A stretch of DNA of 64,000 bases from positions 62,001 through 126,000 of the forward strand of contig NZ_WODC01000004.1 in NCBI RefSeq assembly GCF_009729555.1, in the 5' to 3' direction. Position 1 is the first letter of the stretch. Every line of letters begins with the position of its first letter. The notes under the pieces are model-generated. The model was not told the DNA's origin, did not search any database, and worked only from the letters and a program-made list of their open reading frames with translations. Made by a program: the position numbers and the translations under genes. The stretch comes from Pseudodesulfovibrio alkaliphilus. Lineage in GTDB: Bacteria; Desulfobacterota; Desulfovibrionia; Desulfovibrionales; Desulfovibrionaceae. Shown here piece by piece: positions 31,370-41,016 of this stretch.

Positions 31370-32704
31370 GTGCTCAAGGCGGACAAATCACTGGGCATCG
31401 TCTTTTTTCCGGCATTCGACTGGGCCATCTCGCCCACCCATCCCGAACGCCAGGAGCGGCTGCTCTACACCCAGGACCAGCTGCGCGAGGAAGGGCTCTT
31501 CGACATCGAGGGCGTCACCGAGCACAAACCCGACGTGGCCGCCATCGAGGACGTGGAGCGTGTCCACTTCTGTTTTCCCGAGGTCAGCGCCGTGACCACC
31601 CGCTCGCACCTCATCTCTGCGGGCGGAGCCATGAAGGCCGCGGACCTCGTCATGCAGGGCGAGTGCGACCGCGCCTTCGCCATGGTCCGGCCGCCCGGCC
31701 ACCACGCCATGAAGGTGGTCCACGGCGCTCGGGGCTTCTGCAACATCAACATCGAGGCCGTCATGGTCGAGCACATCCGCGAGACCTACGGCCACAGGCG
31801 CGTGGCCATCGTGGACACCGACTGCCACCACGGCGACGGCACCCAGGACGTGTACTGGCACGACCCGGACACCCTGTTCATCTCCCTGCACCAGGACGGG
31901 CGCACCCTGTACCCCGGCTCGGGCTTTCCCCACGAGCTGGGCGGACCAAAGGCCATGGGCCGGACCCTGAACATCCCCCTGCCGCCAAACACCTCGGACG
32001 AGGGGTTTCTCATGGTCATGGAGCGCGTGGTCCTGCCCATCCTCGACGATTTCAAGCCCGACCTGATCATCAACTCGGCCGGGCAGGACAACCACTTCAC
32101 CGATCCCATCACGGACATGAACTTCTCGGCCAGGGGCTACGCGGCCTTAAGCGACATGCTCAAGCCGGACATCGCCGTGCTCGAAGGGGGCTACTCCATC
32201 CAGGGGGCGCTGCCCTACATCAACCTCGGCCTGTGCCTGGCCATGGCCGGGGTGGACTACTCCCTCGTCCGCGAGCCCAACTTCAGCCCGGAACTCATCC
32301 GCCAGGACGCCCGCACCACGGCCTACATCGAGGAGCTGTGCCGCCAGCTGCCCGCCCTCTATTTCGACCCGCCGCCCTACAACCGCAAAAACGACGTGCG
32401 CCAGGGCGTGATCTCGGGAAACACCCTGGTCCGGCAGCGGCAGATATACTACGACACAGACGGCATCAACGAGACCCAGCGCGAGACCCTGTTCCTGTGC
32501 GACGAGTGCCGGGGCCTGCTCAAGGTCGAGACCCGGGCAGACTCCGGCCCCCAGTGCCTGGGCGTGGAGATCCCCGTCCACGCCTGCCCTGACTGCCGCA
32601 GCCGGGGCTACCAGATCGTGGAGGACGCCCAGCTCAAGGGCAACGCCCGCTACATCCAGCTCATCAACCGCCTGGACCGCGACTACCTGCGCGTGGGATT
32701 CTGA
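31370..32704 (+). CDS. Histone deacetylase-fold amidohydrolase with C-terminal zinc ribbon
   Basis: A 444-aa enzyme of the arginase/deacetylase superfamily (AcuC, acetylpolyamine and histone deacetylase relatives). Catalytic blocks are MVRPPGHHAM, DTDCHHGDGTQDVYW, SLHQDGRTLYPGSG, NSAGQDNHFTDP and VLEGGYS. A C-terminal extension carries LCDECRGLL and HACPDCRSRGYQ, four cysteines arranged like a zinc ribbon, unusual for the family. GTG 31370 is chosen because GGGAGGG lies 6 nt upstream; TTG 31364 would overlap the HyuA stop. It is co-transcribed with the HyuA-like gene, so they may act on one amide substrate. Confidence 0.82.
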   Translation: MLKADKSLGIVFFPAFDWAISPTHPERQERLLYTQDQLREEGLFDIEGVTEHKPDVAAIEDVERVHFCFPEVSAVTTRSHLISAGGAMKAADLVMQGECDRAFAMVRPPGHHAMKVVHGARGFCNINIEAVMVEHIRETYGHRRVAIVDTDCHHGDGTQDVYWHDPDTLFISLHQDGRTLYPGSGFPHELGGPKAMGRTLNIPLPPNTSDEGFLMVMERVVLPILDDFKPDLIINSAGQDNHFTDPITDMNFSARGYAALSDMLKPDIAVLEGGYSIQGALPYINLGLCLAMAGVDYSLVREPNFSPELIRQDARTTAYIEELCRQLPALYFDPPPYNRKNDVRQGVISGNTLVRQRQIYYDTDGINETQRETLFLCDECRGLLKVETRADSGPQCLGVEIPVHACPDCRSRGYQIVEDAQLKGNARYIQLINRLDRDYLRVGF

Positions 32705-32761
32705 GGATAGGGGACCGCGCCCGCAAGAGAGGAAGGGACGGCCGCAAGGGGGTTCTTTTCA

Positions 32762-32777
32762 ATCGGGTGCGCCCGAT
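32762..32777. other. Small hairpin after the deacetylase gene
   Basis: ATCGGG-TGCG-CCCGAT between convergent genes, a possible weak terminator. No T-run follows on either side. Confidence 0.35.
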
Positions 32778-32798
32778 AACCGTCTTCGCTCCCGCCCC

Positions 32799-35246
32799 TC
32801 ACGGGGTGCGCCCCTCTCGGGCCACATGGGAGCCGAAGATTTCCCAGGTCTTGAGGAAGGTGGCGTCAAAGGTCCGGTTCTCCATGTGGGAGCGGGCCTT
32901 GCGGCGCATGTACTCGATGCGCTCGGGCGTGTCGATGAGGTGGAGCACAGCCCGGAGCAGGGCGTCCGGGTCTCCGGCCGGGACCACGAGGCCGGTCTCG
33001 TTGGGCAGCACGTTTTCGCACGGGCCGCCCTTGTCGGTGACGATGACCGGCAGGCCCGAGGCCTGGGCCTCCAGAACCACGTTGCCGAAGGTGTCCGTGG
33101 CCGAGGGGAAGACGAAGACATCCGAGCTGGCATAGGCCTGGGCCAGGGCCTCGCCCTTGAGGGTGCCGGTAAAGGTGACGGGCGAGCCGCGCAGCAGCCG
33201 CTTCATCTCGGCCAGGTAGGGACCGTCGCCCACCACGACGAGCTGAAGCCCCTCGCGCAGGCGCACGGCCTTTCGATATGCCTCGGCCAGCACATCGAGC
33301 CCCTTCTCGCGGGACACGCGTCCCACATAGAGCAGCTTGGTCCGTCCCTCCGCATCGTAGCGGGAGAAGAACCCGTTGCGCTTGGCCGGATGGAAGCGGT
33401 CGGTGTCCACCCCGCGGGGGTAGGTGACTATCTTGTGCGGGTCGATGCCGTGGTCGGCCAGCTCGAAACGGGTGGCCTCGCTGGGCGCGTAGATGATCTG
33501 CATCTGGTTGTAGAACCAGCTCATGTACCGCCAGCAGCCGTCCTCAAGGGCCGAGTCGCCGGTCAGTGCGCCCACATAGTCGGGAAAGGCGGTGTGGTAG
33601 GTGCCGTGGAAGGGCAGCTTGAGGATGCGGGCAATGGCCAGCCCGGCCAGCCCCACCGGGCCGGGAGTGGCCGCCAGGATGCAGTCGTATTCCTGCTCGA
33701 AGCAGTGGGTAAGCATATCCAGAAGCGGAGGGTAGGCCAGCTCGATCTCCGGGTACTCGGGAATGGCGAACCGGCCAACCGGGGCAAAGCTGACCGCGCC
33801 GGAGATGTCCGCGCTGGCCCCGCAGGTGATCACAGTCATGTCCTTGCCGTGGCGGGCGACCATGGCCAGTTGCTGGCGGATGGTCCGGGCCACGCCGTTG
33901 ATCTCGTCAAAAGTGTCGGTGAAATGGGCGATGCGCAGGCTGGTGCCGCCGCGCCTGGCCGCCTTGGGCCGGAACCGGGCAAGGCAGTCGAGCGAAAAGC
34001 GCCGCTCCCGCGAGAAGAGATCGTAACCCACGAAATACGGCGCCAGCAGGGTGTAGAGCGAACCGGCCGAGCCCATGGAATGGAAGACATCAAAGAGGTT
34101 GGCCCCCAAGGCTGCGCTCAGGGTGCGGTCAGCAAACTGGGCCAGGACGCGGTTGGCCGCCAGGGACACGAACCGGGACCACTCCCGCTCCAGCACCAGG
34201 GGGTCGCGCTCCTCGCCCCGGGCGATGCGCATCAGGGCCGGATCGCGGGCCACGATGTCGCCCGCCTCCTTGAGCAACATCTCCTGCACGGAGCGGGTCG
34301 GCCCGTATTCGCGGTGCAGGGTGGCCTTGCCCCGGCCCACCAGCCGCAAAAAGCGCTCCACCAGCGAGCAGCCAGGAGAGCGCTCGGGCGAAAGGGCGTT
34401 GCGGGCGAAGCGGAAGCAGAGGTGTTCGCTGGCCGCGTGGCCCAGGGAGCCGAGGCGCGAGCGGTAAAAACCGTAGGCGATGCCGTAGAGATTGTGGGCC
34501 ATGGTCCGGGGCGTGGCCGGGGTACCGCCCGGCCGGGCCGTGTGGTCGCGCACCCCGGAGAGCGCTGCGCCCACCGAGGGTTCGCCCCGGAACAGGGTGA
34601 ACATGCGGGCGATGTTGAGCGAGCTGTGGTCGTCGGACCCGCCGATGATTCCCTTTTCCCATGGCGTGTCGCCGTGGGGTTTGATGTTGTGCATATTGGC
34701 CAGCCGCTCCATGTCCGCCGGGGTCAGTCCGGTCAGGATCTGACGCAGCACCTGGTTCTGGCGCGCATCGCGGGTGCCGTTTTCCTCGAAAACGTCGAAG
34801 AGCAGCAGGCTCTGCTCAAAGTGGGCCGGGGTCAGCCGGTCGTTGACCGCGAACAGGGGGTGGGCCAGGACGTGAACGATGTCCTGCCCGCGCAGATACT
34901 CCACCAGATCAAAGACATTCTCGCGGCAGTGCTGGATGTCGTCATGCTGGGCCTCGGTGATGTCGTAGGCCAGGACGTGCAGCTTGCATTTGTCCTCGGG
35001 AAAATAGGTGGTGATTTCCTCGCTGACGAATGCGCCGGGCAGCCCGGCGATCTCCAGGCTGCCCCGGATGGTGTTGTGGTCGGTGATGGTCACCAGATCC
35101 ATGCCGCGCTCGCGGGCCGCGGCATAGAGGGAGGCTGGCTCGGTGAAGCTCTCCGGGCAGCCCAGCTTCTGCAGAATCCACTGCGAGGGACGCGTGGAGT
35201 GCTTGGAGTGGACGTGCATGTCCACCCGGAACCGTGTTTCGGCCAT
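32799..35246 (-). CDS. PHP phosphoesterase-GT4 glycosyltransferase fusion
   Basis: An 815-aa two-domain protein. The N-terminal PHP domain has DMHVHSKHST (His11, His13), TITDHNTI near 55, VHVLAHPLF and GGSDDHSSL near 205, matching metal ligands of PHP phosphoesterases. The middle (about 230-430) has no recognised motif. The GT4 part starts at about 440 (RIAHFTDTFDEINGVART), followed by GTYHTAFPDYV, LLYVGRVSREKGLDVL and the Glu-containing FPSATDTFGNVVLEAQASG. Sister proteins make glycolipids or surface glycans. ATG 35246 is preceded by GCGAGG. A DksA-type gene lies upstream on the same strand, 29 bp away. Confidence 0.85.
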   Translation of the reverse strand: MAETRFRVDMHVHSKHSTRPSQWILQKLGCPESFTEPASLYAAARERGMDLVTITDHNTIRGSLEIAGLPGAFVSEEITTYFPEDKCKLHVLAYDITEAQHDDIQHCRENVFDLVEYLRGQDIVHVLAHPLFAVNDRLTPAHFEQSLLLFDVFEENGTRDARQNQVLRQILTGLTPADMERLANMHNIKPHGDTPWEKGIIGGSDDHSSLNIARMFTLFRGEPSVGAALSGVRDHTARPGGTPATPRTMAHNLYGIAYGFYRSRLGSLGHAASEHLCFRFARNALSPERSPGCSLVERFLRLVGRGKATLHREYGPTRSVQEMLLKEAGDIVARDPALMRIARGEERDPLVLEREWSRFVSLAANRVLAQFADRTLSAALGANLFDVFHSMGSAGSLYTLLAPYFVGYDLFSRERRFSLDCLARFRPKAARRGGTSLRIAHFTDTFDEINGVARTIRQQLAMVARHGKDMTVITCGASADISGAVSFAPVGRFAIPEYPEIELAYPPLLDMLTHCFEQEYDCILAATPGPVGLAGLAIARILKLPFHGTYHTAFPDYVGALTGDSALEDGCWRYMSWFYNQMQIIYAPSEATRFELADHGIDPHKIVTYPRGVDTDRFHPAKRNGFFSRYDAEGRTKLLYVGRVSREKGLDVLAEAYRKAVRLREGLQLVVVGDGPYLAEMKRLLRGSPVTFTGTLKGEALAQAYASSDVFVFPSATDTFGNVVLEAQASGLPVIVTDKGGPCENVLPNETGLVVPAGDPDALLRAVLHLIDTPERIEYMRRKARSHMENRTFDATFLKTWEIFGSHVAREGRTP

Positions 35247-35275
35247 GAATGCCTCGCTGGGTTGTGGGCGGCGCC

Positions 35276-35635
35276 TCAGGCGCAGCGCACGTCATCCGAG
35301 AGCAGGCCGTCCTCGGCCGCGCACTGGCAGATGATGCACAGCCGGGCCGAAGGGTTGGCCTTGAGCCGGGCCAGCCCGATGGGGTCGCCGCACTCTTCGC
35401 AGACGCCGTAGTCGGTCTCGTGCAGACGCCTGATGGCTGCCTCGTATTCCCTGATGCGGACCATGCGGCGGTGCTGCATGGCCAGACTTACCCCCTGCCG
35501 GGCGAGCTGCGCGGCAAAGTCGGTGTCGTCCGGGCAATTTTCCAGCGCAAAGGACTCGGCGGTTTCCTGCGTGGTCAGGCTGCTCAATCCATTCAACAGG
35601 TGGTCCTTGATTTCGCGACGTTGCGTATCGGTCAT
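35276..35635 (-). CDS. DksA/TraR-family zinc-finger transcription factor
   Basis: A 119-aa protein. The zinc finger is CEECGDPIGLARL (Cys79, Cys82) with LCIIC (Cys100, Cys103), the four-Cys form. Residues 36-41 (DDTDFA) fit the DxxDxA tip motif with which DksA reaches the RNA polymerase secondary channel. It probably modulates transcription with ppGpp or alone. ATG 35635 has GGAGGA upstream. It is co-directional with, and 29 bp before, the PHP-GT4 gene. Confidence 0.88.
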   Translation of the reverse strand: MTDTQRREIKDHLLNGLSSLTTQETAESFALENCPDDTDFAAQLARQGVSLAMQHRRMVRIREYEAAIRRLHETDYGVCEECGDPIGLARLKANPSARLCIICQCAAEDGLLSDDVRCA

Positions 35636-35814
35636 GGAATCCTCCGGATGATGAGAGTGATGATGGCTTCATCTATCTCCACCCGGCCGGAATTGATTGA
35701 CGCCCGCGTGACGACGCGCCGACGATTGCGCATCGAAAACCGGAGCGGCCGGGGTTGCAACGGATTTGCCATAGGCCGCCCATGCAAACCGTGGACGAAC
35801 GGCCAAAAGCCGGG

Positions 35815-35820
35815 TATAAA
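35815..35820 (+). promoter_or_regulatory. Possible -10 box for the YdcZ-like gene
   Basis: TATAAA lies 8 bp before ATG 35828, with a poor -35 (GTGGAC at 35791). If used, the leader would be almost absent. Weak evidence. Confidence 0.25.
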
Positions 35821-35827
35821 TTAAGAG

Positions 35828-36271
35828 ATGAAGTGGTTTTTCATACTCTTTGCCTTGCTGGCCGGAGCGGGGATGCCGCTTCAGGCGGGAATCAACCTGC
35901 GGCTGCGCCACACCCTGGGCGAGCCGGTCATGGCCGCGCTGGTATCTTTTGCCGTGGGCACTTTCTGCCTGCTGGCCTATGCGGCGGCGGCGCGGACGCC
36001 CCTGCCGCCGCCGGGCGTTCTGGCCGCCACTCCCTGGTGGGCCTGGACAGGAGGGGCGCTGGGCGCATTCTTCGTCTTCGCCACCATCGTCCTGGCCGGG
36101 CAACTGGGCGCTGCCACCACCATGGCCTGGCTCCTGGCCGGACAATTTCTGGCCGCCCTGCTTCTGGACCACTTCGGACTGGTCAGCTTTGCCCTGCGCG
36201 AGATCACTTGGCAGCGGGTGGCTGGCGTGGCATTGATCATCGCGGGCGCGGTGCTGGTCAACAAATACTGA
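35828..36271 (+). CDS. YdcZ/DUF606-family membrane protein
   Basis: A 147-aa protein with about five hydrophobic helices, of the DUF606 group related to drug/metabolite transporters. Seen: AGAGMPLQAGINLRLR in the first part and GAATTMAWLLAGQFLAALLLDHFGL, with a final helix GVALIIAGAVLVNKY. The single-copy length suggests a half-size transporter that works as a dimer. The ribosome site is weak. It stands before the UbiA-like gene with a 38-bp gap. Confidence 0.82.
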   Translation: MKWFFILFALLAGAGMPLQAGINLRLRHTLGEPVMAALVSFAVGTFCLLAYAAAARTPLPPPGVLAATPWWAWTGGALGAFFVFATIVLAGQLGAATTMAWLLAGQFLAALLLDHFGLVSFALREITWQRVAGVALIIAGAVLVNKY

Positions 36272-36309
36272 CCCGACGCACCCCGCGCCGCAATCCGAGG
36301 GAGGAACCC

Positions 36310-37176
36310 ATGCCGTTTGCCAAGGACCTGACCGCGGTCTGCCGTATGATCAAGATCGAGCACTCGGTGTTCGCCCTCCCCTTTGCCTATGCCGGAGCCT
36401 TTCTGGCCGCAGGGGGCTGGCCCGGACTCTGGAACATGCTCATCCTGACCATCGCCATGGTGGCGGTGCGTTCCTTTGCCATGGCCTTCAACCGCTACGC
36501 CGACCTGGACATCGACAGCGACAACCCGCGCACCCAGAACAGGCCGCTGGTCACGGGGGAGATTTCCACCCGGTTCACCCTGGTCTTCATCGGTGCCACG
36601 GCCCTGATCTTCGTGGCCGCCTGCGCCCTGATGAACCCGCTGTGCCTGCTGCTCTCGCCCGTGGCGCTGGGGCTCTCGGCCTTCTACAGCTTCTGCAAGC
36701 GGCTGACCCGCTGGTGTCACTTCGTGCTCGGCGCGGTGTTGGGGCTGGCTCCGGTGGCGGGCTGGCTGTGCGTGGACCCGGTGCTGACCCTGCCCGCAGT
36801 CCTGCTCTTCTTCGGCGTGACCTTCTGGGTGGCCGGATTCGACATCCTCTACGCCTGCCAGGACTCGGATTTCGACGCCGGCCGGGGGCTGCACTCCATG
36901 CCCGCTCGCCTGGGCATCGCCTGCGCCCTGGAAATTTCCACCATGAGCCATGTCGTCACCGGAGTCTTTTTCCTCCTGGCGGGCTGGAGCGCGGGCCTCT
37001 CCTGGCTCTACTCCCTGATCGCCCTGGCCGTGTGGGTGGTGCTCATGGTCGAGCACAAACTGGTCCGGCCTGACGACTTGAGCCGTGTCAACGTGGCTTT
37101 CTTCACCCTCAACGGCTTCATCTCGGTGGCGCTTTTCGCCGGGGTGGTCCTTGATCTGGCCCTGCGGGGCCAGTAG
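36310..37176 (+). CDS. UbiA-family prenyltransferase
   Basis: A 288-aa polytopic enzyme that attaches a polyprenyl chain to an aromatic acceptor. The first Asp-rich motif is NRYADLDIDSDNPRTQNRPL; the second is YACQDSDFDAGRGLHSMPA. Eight or nine helices are apparent. In menaquinone-using anaerobes with the futalosine pathway this branch is usually MqnP, and the deaminase-like gene at 21496 would fit that pathway, but ubiquinone- or haem-type members cannot be ruled out. ATG 36310 has GGGAGGAA upstream. The MscS gene follows after 20 bp. Confidence 0.85.
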   Translation: MPFAKDLTAVCRMIKIEHSVFALPFAYAGAFLAAGGWPGLWNMLILTIAMVAVRSFAMAFNRYADLDIDSDNPRTQNRPLVTGEISTRFTLVFIGATALIFVAACALMNPLCLLLSPVALGLSAFYSFCKRLTRWCHFVLGAVLGLAPVAGWLCVDPVLTLPAVLLFFGVTFWVAGFDILYACQDSDFDAGRGLHSMPARLGIACALEISTMSHVVTGVFFLLAGWSAGLSWLYSLIALAVWVVLMVEHKLVRPDDLSRVNVAFFTLNGFISVALFAGVVLDLALRGQ

Positions 37177-37196
37177 CGACAGGCGGAGTCCCGCAC

Positions 37197-38522
37197 ATGG
37201 AGCAGCTTGACCGCGTCATCGCCTTTCTCGGCCAATGGCTCAATGCCAACGTGCTCAACTGGCTGATGGCCGTGCAGTGGGGCCTGGTGGCCGGAAGCCT
37301 CGTCCTGGCCGCGCTCCTGTGGCGCAGGGTCGGACGAAAAGCCTCCAGATGGGTGGAGGCCAACGTGCCCGGCGCCCTTGCGCGTTCCCTCCTCACGGCA
37401 CTGCTCGGGGTGGGGGCCAGCGTTTTCTTCCTCATGCTGCTGCGCGTCTGGGTTGCGGCCTTTGCCGCTGCCGGGCTTTCGCCCTGGCTGCTCCATGCGG
37501 CCAGCGATCTCGCCGTGGCCTGGATCGCCATCAAACTGCTCACGGGCATGATGGCCAGCCGCTCCCTGGCCCGGGCCGCGGCCCTGGCCGTCTGGGCCGT
37601 GGCTGCCATGAGCGTTTTCGGCCTACTCTCACCCATCACGGACTTTCTGCAAAGTCTAAGCTTTTCGGTGGGGGACAGCACCTTCACCGCCTTGGGAGCC
37701 GTCAAGGGCCTCCTCCTGGCCGGGATATGTCTCCAGGCAGCGGCCGTGGCCGCCCGTTTTGCCGAGGGACGCATCCAGACCCTGGCCGATCTCTCCCCCT
37801 CGTTGCAGACCTTGCTGGTCAAGGCCGTCAAGGTGGCCCTGTTCACCACGGCCATCCTCTTCGCCATGTCCAGCGTGGGCATCGACCTGACCAGCCTGGC
37901 CATCTTCTCCAGCGCCCTTGGCGTAGGCATCGGCTTCGGCCTCAAGACGATCATCTCCAACTACGTGGCCGGGGTGCTCCTGCTCCTCGACAACTCCATC
38001 AAGCCCGGCGACACCGTGGAGGTGGGCGACGTGTTCGGCGTGGTGCGCGGCATGCACAGCCGCTACACAACCATCCTGACCCGCGACGGCAAGGAATATC
38101 TCGTCCCCAACGAGCAGCTCATTTCGGGCGAGGTGGTCAACTGGACCCACTCCGACACCAACGTCCGCCTGAAGATTTCCGTGGGCGTTGCCTACGAGAG
38201 CGACGTGGAAAAAGCCCTGGCCCTGCTTGAAGAGTCGGCCCGCGAGGTACCCCGCGTACTGCGCGACCCGGCTCCGGCGGCCCGGCTGATGGGCTTTGGC
38301 GACAGTTCGGTGGACCTGCAGTTGCGCGTCTGGATCGCTGACGCGGAAAAGGGGCTGGCCAACGTGCGCAGCGACGTGCTGCGGGCCGTGTGGAAACGCT
38401 TTCACGAACACGGCGTGGCGTTCCCCTTCCCGCAGCGCGACGTGCTCCTCAAACCGGGCTCCAGGCTGGAAGTAGCCCTGGACCGACCGGGCAGAACCGG
38501 CACAGGGGGCGGCGACACCTGA
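37197..38522 (+). CDS. MscS-family mechanosensitive channel
   Basis: A 441-aa protein with several N-terminal helices and an MscS core. The pore-lining helix and start of the beta domain are seen in SSALGVGIGFGLKTIISNYVAG, followed by NSIKPGDTVEVGD, YTTILTRDGKEYLVPNEQLI and VVNWTHSD. The longer N-terminus (four to five helices before the pore) makes it larger than classic E. coli MscS. It releases solutes on osmotic downshock. It follows the UbiA-like gene closely and likely shares its transcript. Confidence 0.9.
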   Translation: MEQLDRVIAFLGQWLNANVLNWLMAVQWGLVAGSLVLAALLWRRVGRKASRWVEANVPGALARSLLTALLGVGASVFFLMLLRVWVAAFAAAGLSPWLLHAASDLAVAWIAIKLLTGMMASRSLARAAALAVWAVAAMSVFGLLSPITDFLQSLSFSVGDSTFTALGAVKGLLLAGICLQAAAVAARFAEGRIQTLADLSPSLQTLLVKAVKVALFTTAILFAMSSVGIDLTSLAIFSSALGVGIGFGLKTIISNYVAGVLLLLDNSIKPGDTVEVGDVFGVVRGMHSRYTTILTRDGKEYLVPNEQLISGEVVNWTHSDTNVRLKISVGVAYESDVEKALALLEESAREVPRVLRDPAPAARLMGFGDSSVDLQLRVWIADAEKGLANVRSDVLRAVWKRFHEHGVAFPFPQRDVLLKPGSRLEVALDRPGRTGTGGGDT

Positions 38523-38597
38523 TCCACTCGCAGGGGGCGACGCCGGGCCGGAGCCCCGGCCCGAGCCATGGAACAGCAACCTTGAAGGGGGGAGACC

Positions 38598-38999
38598 ATG
38601 CGCAAGTTGTGGATAGCCATTATCCTGGTGGGCGGGTTCCTGCTGTGGGACGTGGGCTGGTGGCTGGGCTTCGGCGTATCGCCCATGAGTCCGAGGGAGC
38701 TGAAACTGGCGGTCAACGAGGGCCGCGCCCCGGTAATCATCGACGTGCGCACCCGCTCCGAATTCGAGTCCTTCCACATCCCCGGTGCCATCAACGTGCC
38801 CTATCCGGCACCCCTGGCCGAACTGGCCTCGGTCTCCCCGGACCCGACCAGGGCCGTGGTGGTGGTCTGCCTGACCGGCCACCGCTCCCCGCCCGTGGCA
38901 GAGCAACTGCACCAGGGCGGATACACCGCCGTGACCAACCTCACCTGGGGCATGCTCGCCTGGAAGCTCTTCGGCGGCGAGACGGCCTCGGGACCTTAA
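38598..38999 (+). CDS. Membrane-anchored rhodanese-like protein
   Basis: A 133-aa single rhodanese domain behind an N-terminal hydrophobic segment (about 4-24), so the domain is extracytoplasmic or membrane-tethered. Seen: VIIDVRTRSEFESFHIPGAI and the active loop VVCLTGHRSPP with Cys91. Rhodaneses move sulfane sulfur. The six-residue loop CLTGHR is the usual size. ATG 38598 follows GGGGGGAGACC. It sits between the MscS and metX genes with no obvious partner. Confidence 0.87.
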   Translation: MRKLWIAIILVGGFLLWDVGWWLGFGVSPMSPRELKLAVNEGRAPVIIDVRTRSEFESFHIPGAINVPYPAPLAELASVSPDPTRAVVVVCLTGHRSPPVAEQLHQGGYTAVTNLTWGMLAWKLFGGETASGP

Positions 39000-39137
39000 G
39001 ACAGGGCAAGCCCATCTCGTCGCGACTCCGACGGCCCCTTGAGGGTGGATGGGGAGATGCTATTTCGGGAGACGTTCACCCTGGGCCGTGCAAATCGAGC
39101 CATTGACCGGACCGGCTACCAATCGTACCATCCCCTC

Positions 39138-40400
39138 ATGAGCGAGTATATCGACGATCTTGACGCCGGGCCGGGTGTGGGTCTTGTGGAGAAGAGGTTC
39201 TTCTCCTTCGGCTCCGCGGATGAGCCCCTGGTGCTGGAGAGCGGGCGCTCGCTGGGACCAGTGACCCTGGCCTTTGAGACCTGCGGCACCCTGAACGAGG
39301 CCAGGGACAACGCCGTGCTGGTCTGCCACGCCCTGACCGGAGATTCGCACGTGGCCGGGCGCTACCACCAGGACGACCCCAAGCCCGGATGGTGGGACAT
39401 CATGGTCGGCCCGGGCAGGCCCATCGACACGGACAAGTACTTCGTCATCTGCTCCAACGTACTCGGCGGGTGCATGGGCTCCACCGGCCCCACCTCCCTG
39501 GACCCTGCCGAAGACAGCCGACAGGGCACCCCTTACGGCACCCGCTTTCCCGTGGTCACCATTGGCGACATGGTCCGCTGCCAGCGCAGGCTGATCGACC
39601 ACCTGGGCATCGAACGGCTGCTGGCCGTGGCGGGCGGCTCGGTGGGCGGAATGCAGGTGCTGGAGTGGTCGGTGCGCTACCCGGAGCGCGTCTGCGCGGC
39701 CCTTCCCCTGGCCACCACCTCCAAGCACTCGGCCCAGGCCATCGCCTTCAACGAGGTGGCCCGGCAGGCGATCATGGCCGACCCGGCCTGGATGGGCGGC
39801 GACTACCATGCCACGGGCCGCCCCGAGCACGGGCTGGCCGTGGCCCGGATGATCGGCCACATCACCTACCTCTCGGACCAGTCCATGCGCGACAAGTTTG
39901 ACCGCAGGCTTCAGGACAGATGCGAATTGTCCTTTGATTTCGAGGCGGATTTCCAGGTGGAGAGCTATCTGCGCTACCAGGGAAACAAGTTCGTCAACCG
40001 TTTCGACGCCAACAGCTTCCTCTATCTGACCAAGGCCGCCGACTACTTCAACCTTGAGAACCAGCACGGCGACGGCTCGCTGGTGGCCGCCTTTGCCAAG
40101 GCCCGCTGCCGCTATCTTGTGGTCTCCTTCACCTCGGACTGGCTCTACCCCACCTACCAGTCACGCGACATGGTCAAGGCCATGAAGAAGAACGGGCTGG
40201 ATGTGAGCTTTTGCGAGATAGAGGCCCCCTGGGGGCACGACGCCTTCCTGTTGCCCAACGCCCGGCTCGATGCGCTCATTTCCGGGTTTCTGGGGCGGGT
40301 CAAGGAGCAGTGCGCTGCCGGGGAGTGCGACGCTGTCGGCACGGGAGGCACCGGGGCCGGGTGCGCCCCGGCAGGAACCGGAGGGTGTCATGCGCTTTGA
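39138..40400 (+). CDS. metX: Homoserine O-acetyltransferase
   Basis: Alpha/beta-hydrolase (420 aa) that activates homoserine in methionine synthesis. Nucleophile motif [12 protein letters not shown] with Ser168; acid region [15 protein letters not shown]; His in [11 protein letters not shown]. Early blocks are [20 protein letters not shown] and GSTGPTSL. MetX proteins may use acetyl- or succinyl-CoA and this cannot be decided by eye. I chose ATG 39138 (MSEYIDDLD); the frame upstream to 39039 is not conserved. No riboswitch was recognised in the leader. Its 3' end overlaps metW by 11 nt. Confidence 0.93.
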   Translation: MSEYIDDLDAGPGVGLVEKRFFSFGSADEPLVLESGRSLGPVTLAFETCGTLNEARDNAVLVCHALTGDSHVAGRYHQDDPKPGWWDIMVGPGRPIDTDKYFVICSNVLGGCMGSTGPTSLDPAEDSRQGTPYGTRFPVVTIGDMVRCQRRLIDHLGIERLLAVAGGSVGGMQVLEWSVRYPERVCAALPLATTSKHSAQAIAFNEVARQAIMADPAWMGGDYHATGRPEHGLAVARMIGHITYLSDQSMRDKFDRRLQDRCELSFDFEADFQVESYLRYQGNKFVNRFDANSFLYLTKAADYFNLENQHGDGSLVAAFAKARCRYLVVSFTSDWLYPTYQSRDMVKAMKKNGLDVSFCEIEAPWGHDAFLLPNARLDALISGFLGRVKEQCAAGECDAVGTGGTGAGCAPAGTGGCHAL

Positions 40401-41016
40401 TCTCCAGGTCATCGCCTCCTGGATCGAGCCAGGGGCGCGGGTGCTGGACCTCGGCTGCCGCACCGGCTCGCTCCTCGACCATCTGCGCCGGGAAAAGTCC
40501 ATCCGCGGCACCGGGATCGAGATCGACGAACAGGCTGCGGGCGAAGCCATCGCCAAGGGGCTCTCGGTCATCCACGGCGACATCTACGAGGAGATCGGGG
40601 ACTACCCGGACAGCGCCTTTGACCAAGTCATCCTCTCCCAGACCCTGCAACAGGTCCACGACCCCGCCCGGCTGATTCGCGACATGCTGCGAGTGGGCCG
40701 ACGGTGCATCGTCTCGTTTCCCAACTTCACCCACATCGGCAACCGGATGCAGATGTTCTTCACCGGCCGCGCCCCTGTATCCCGCGAGCTGCCCTACCAA
40801 TGGTACGACACGCCCAACATCCGGGTCATCCCCATCACGGACTTCCGGCGCTTCTGCCGCGACATCGGCGTACCCATCGTCAGGGAGGTGGCCATCTCCA
40901 CCCACCACCACGACACCCGGGGGCGGGTCATCACCGTCCTGCCCAACCTGCTGGCCACCTTCGGCATATTCATGCTCGGCAGGCACGATCAGGCGAACGA
41001 AACACCCGGTTCATAG
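40390..41016 (+). CDS. metW: Methionine biosynthesis protein MetW
   Basis: A 208-aa methyltransferase-fold protein that almost always accompanies metX. The SAM motif is [15 protein letters not shown]. Further blocks are [47 protein letters not shown] and [11 protein letters not shown] 40390 lies inside the last codons of metX, so translation is coupled. MetW is needed for homoserine acylation by MetX in several proteobacteria. The 3' end overlaps the convergent TPR gene by 6 nt. Confidence 0.94.
   Translation: MRFDLQVIASWIEPGARVLDLGCRTGSLLDHLRREKSIRGTGIEIDEQAAGEAIAKGLSVIHGDIYEEIGDYPDSAFDQVILSQTLQQVHDPARLIRDMLRVGRRCIVSFPNFTHIGNRMQMFFTGRAPVSRELPYQWYDTPNIRVIPITDFRRFCRDIGVPIVREVAISTHHHDTRGRVITVLPNLLATFGIFMLGRHDQANETPGS

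Noticed and set aside
32826-35411. 861-codon plus-strand open frame opposite the PHP-GT4 gene
   Set aside because: Shadow of a well-supported gene with all metal and catalytic motifs; no recognisable protein in the antisense.
39000-39137. Possible SAM-type riboswitch before metX
   Set aside because: I could not match any conserved core or pairing; the leader is reported only as unstructured by eye.
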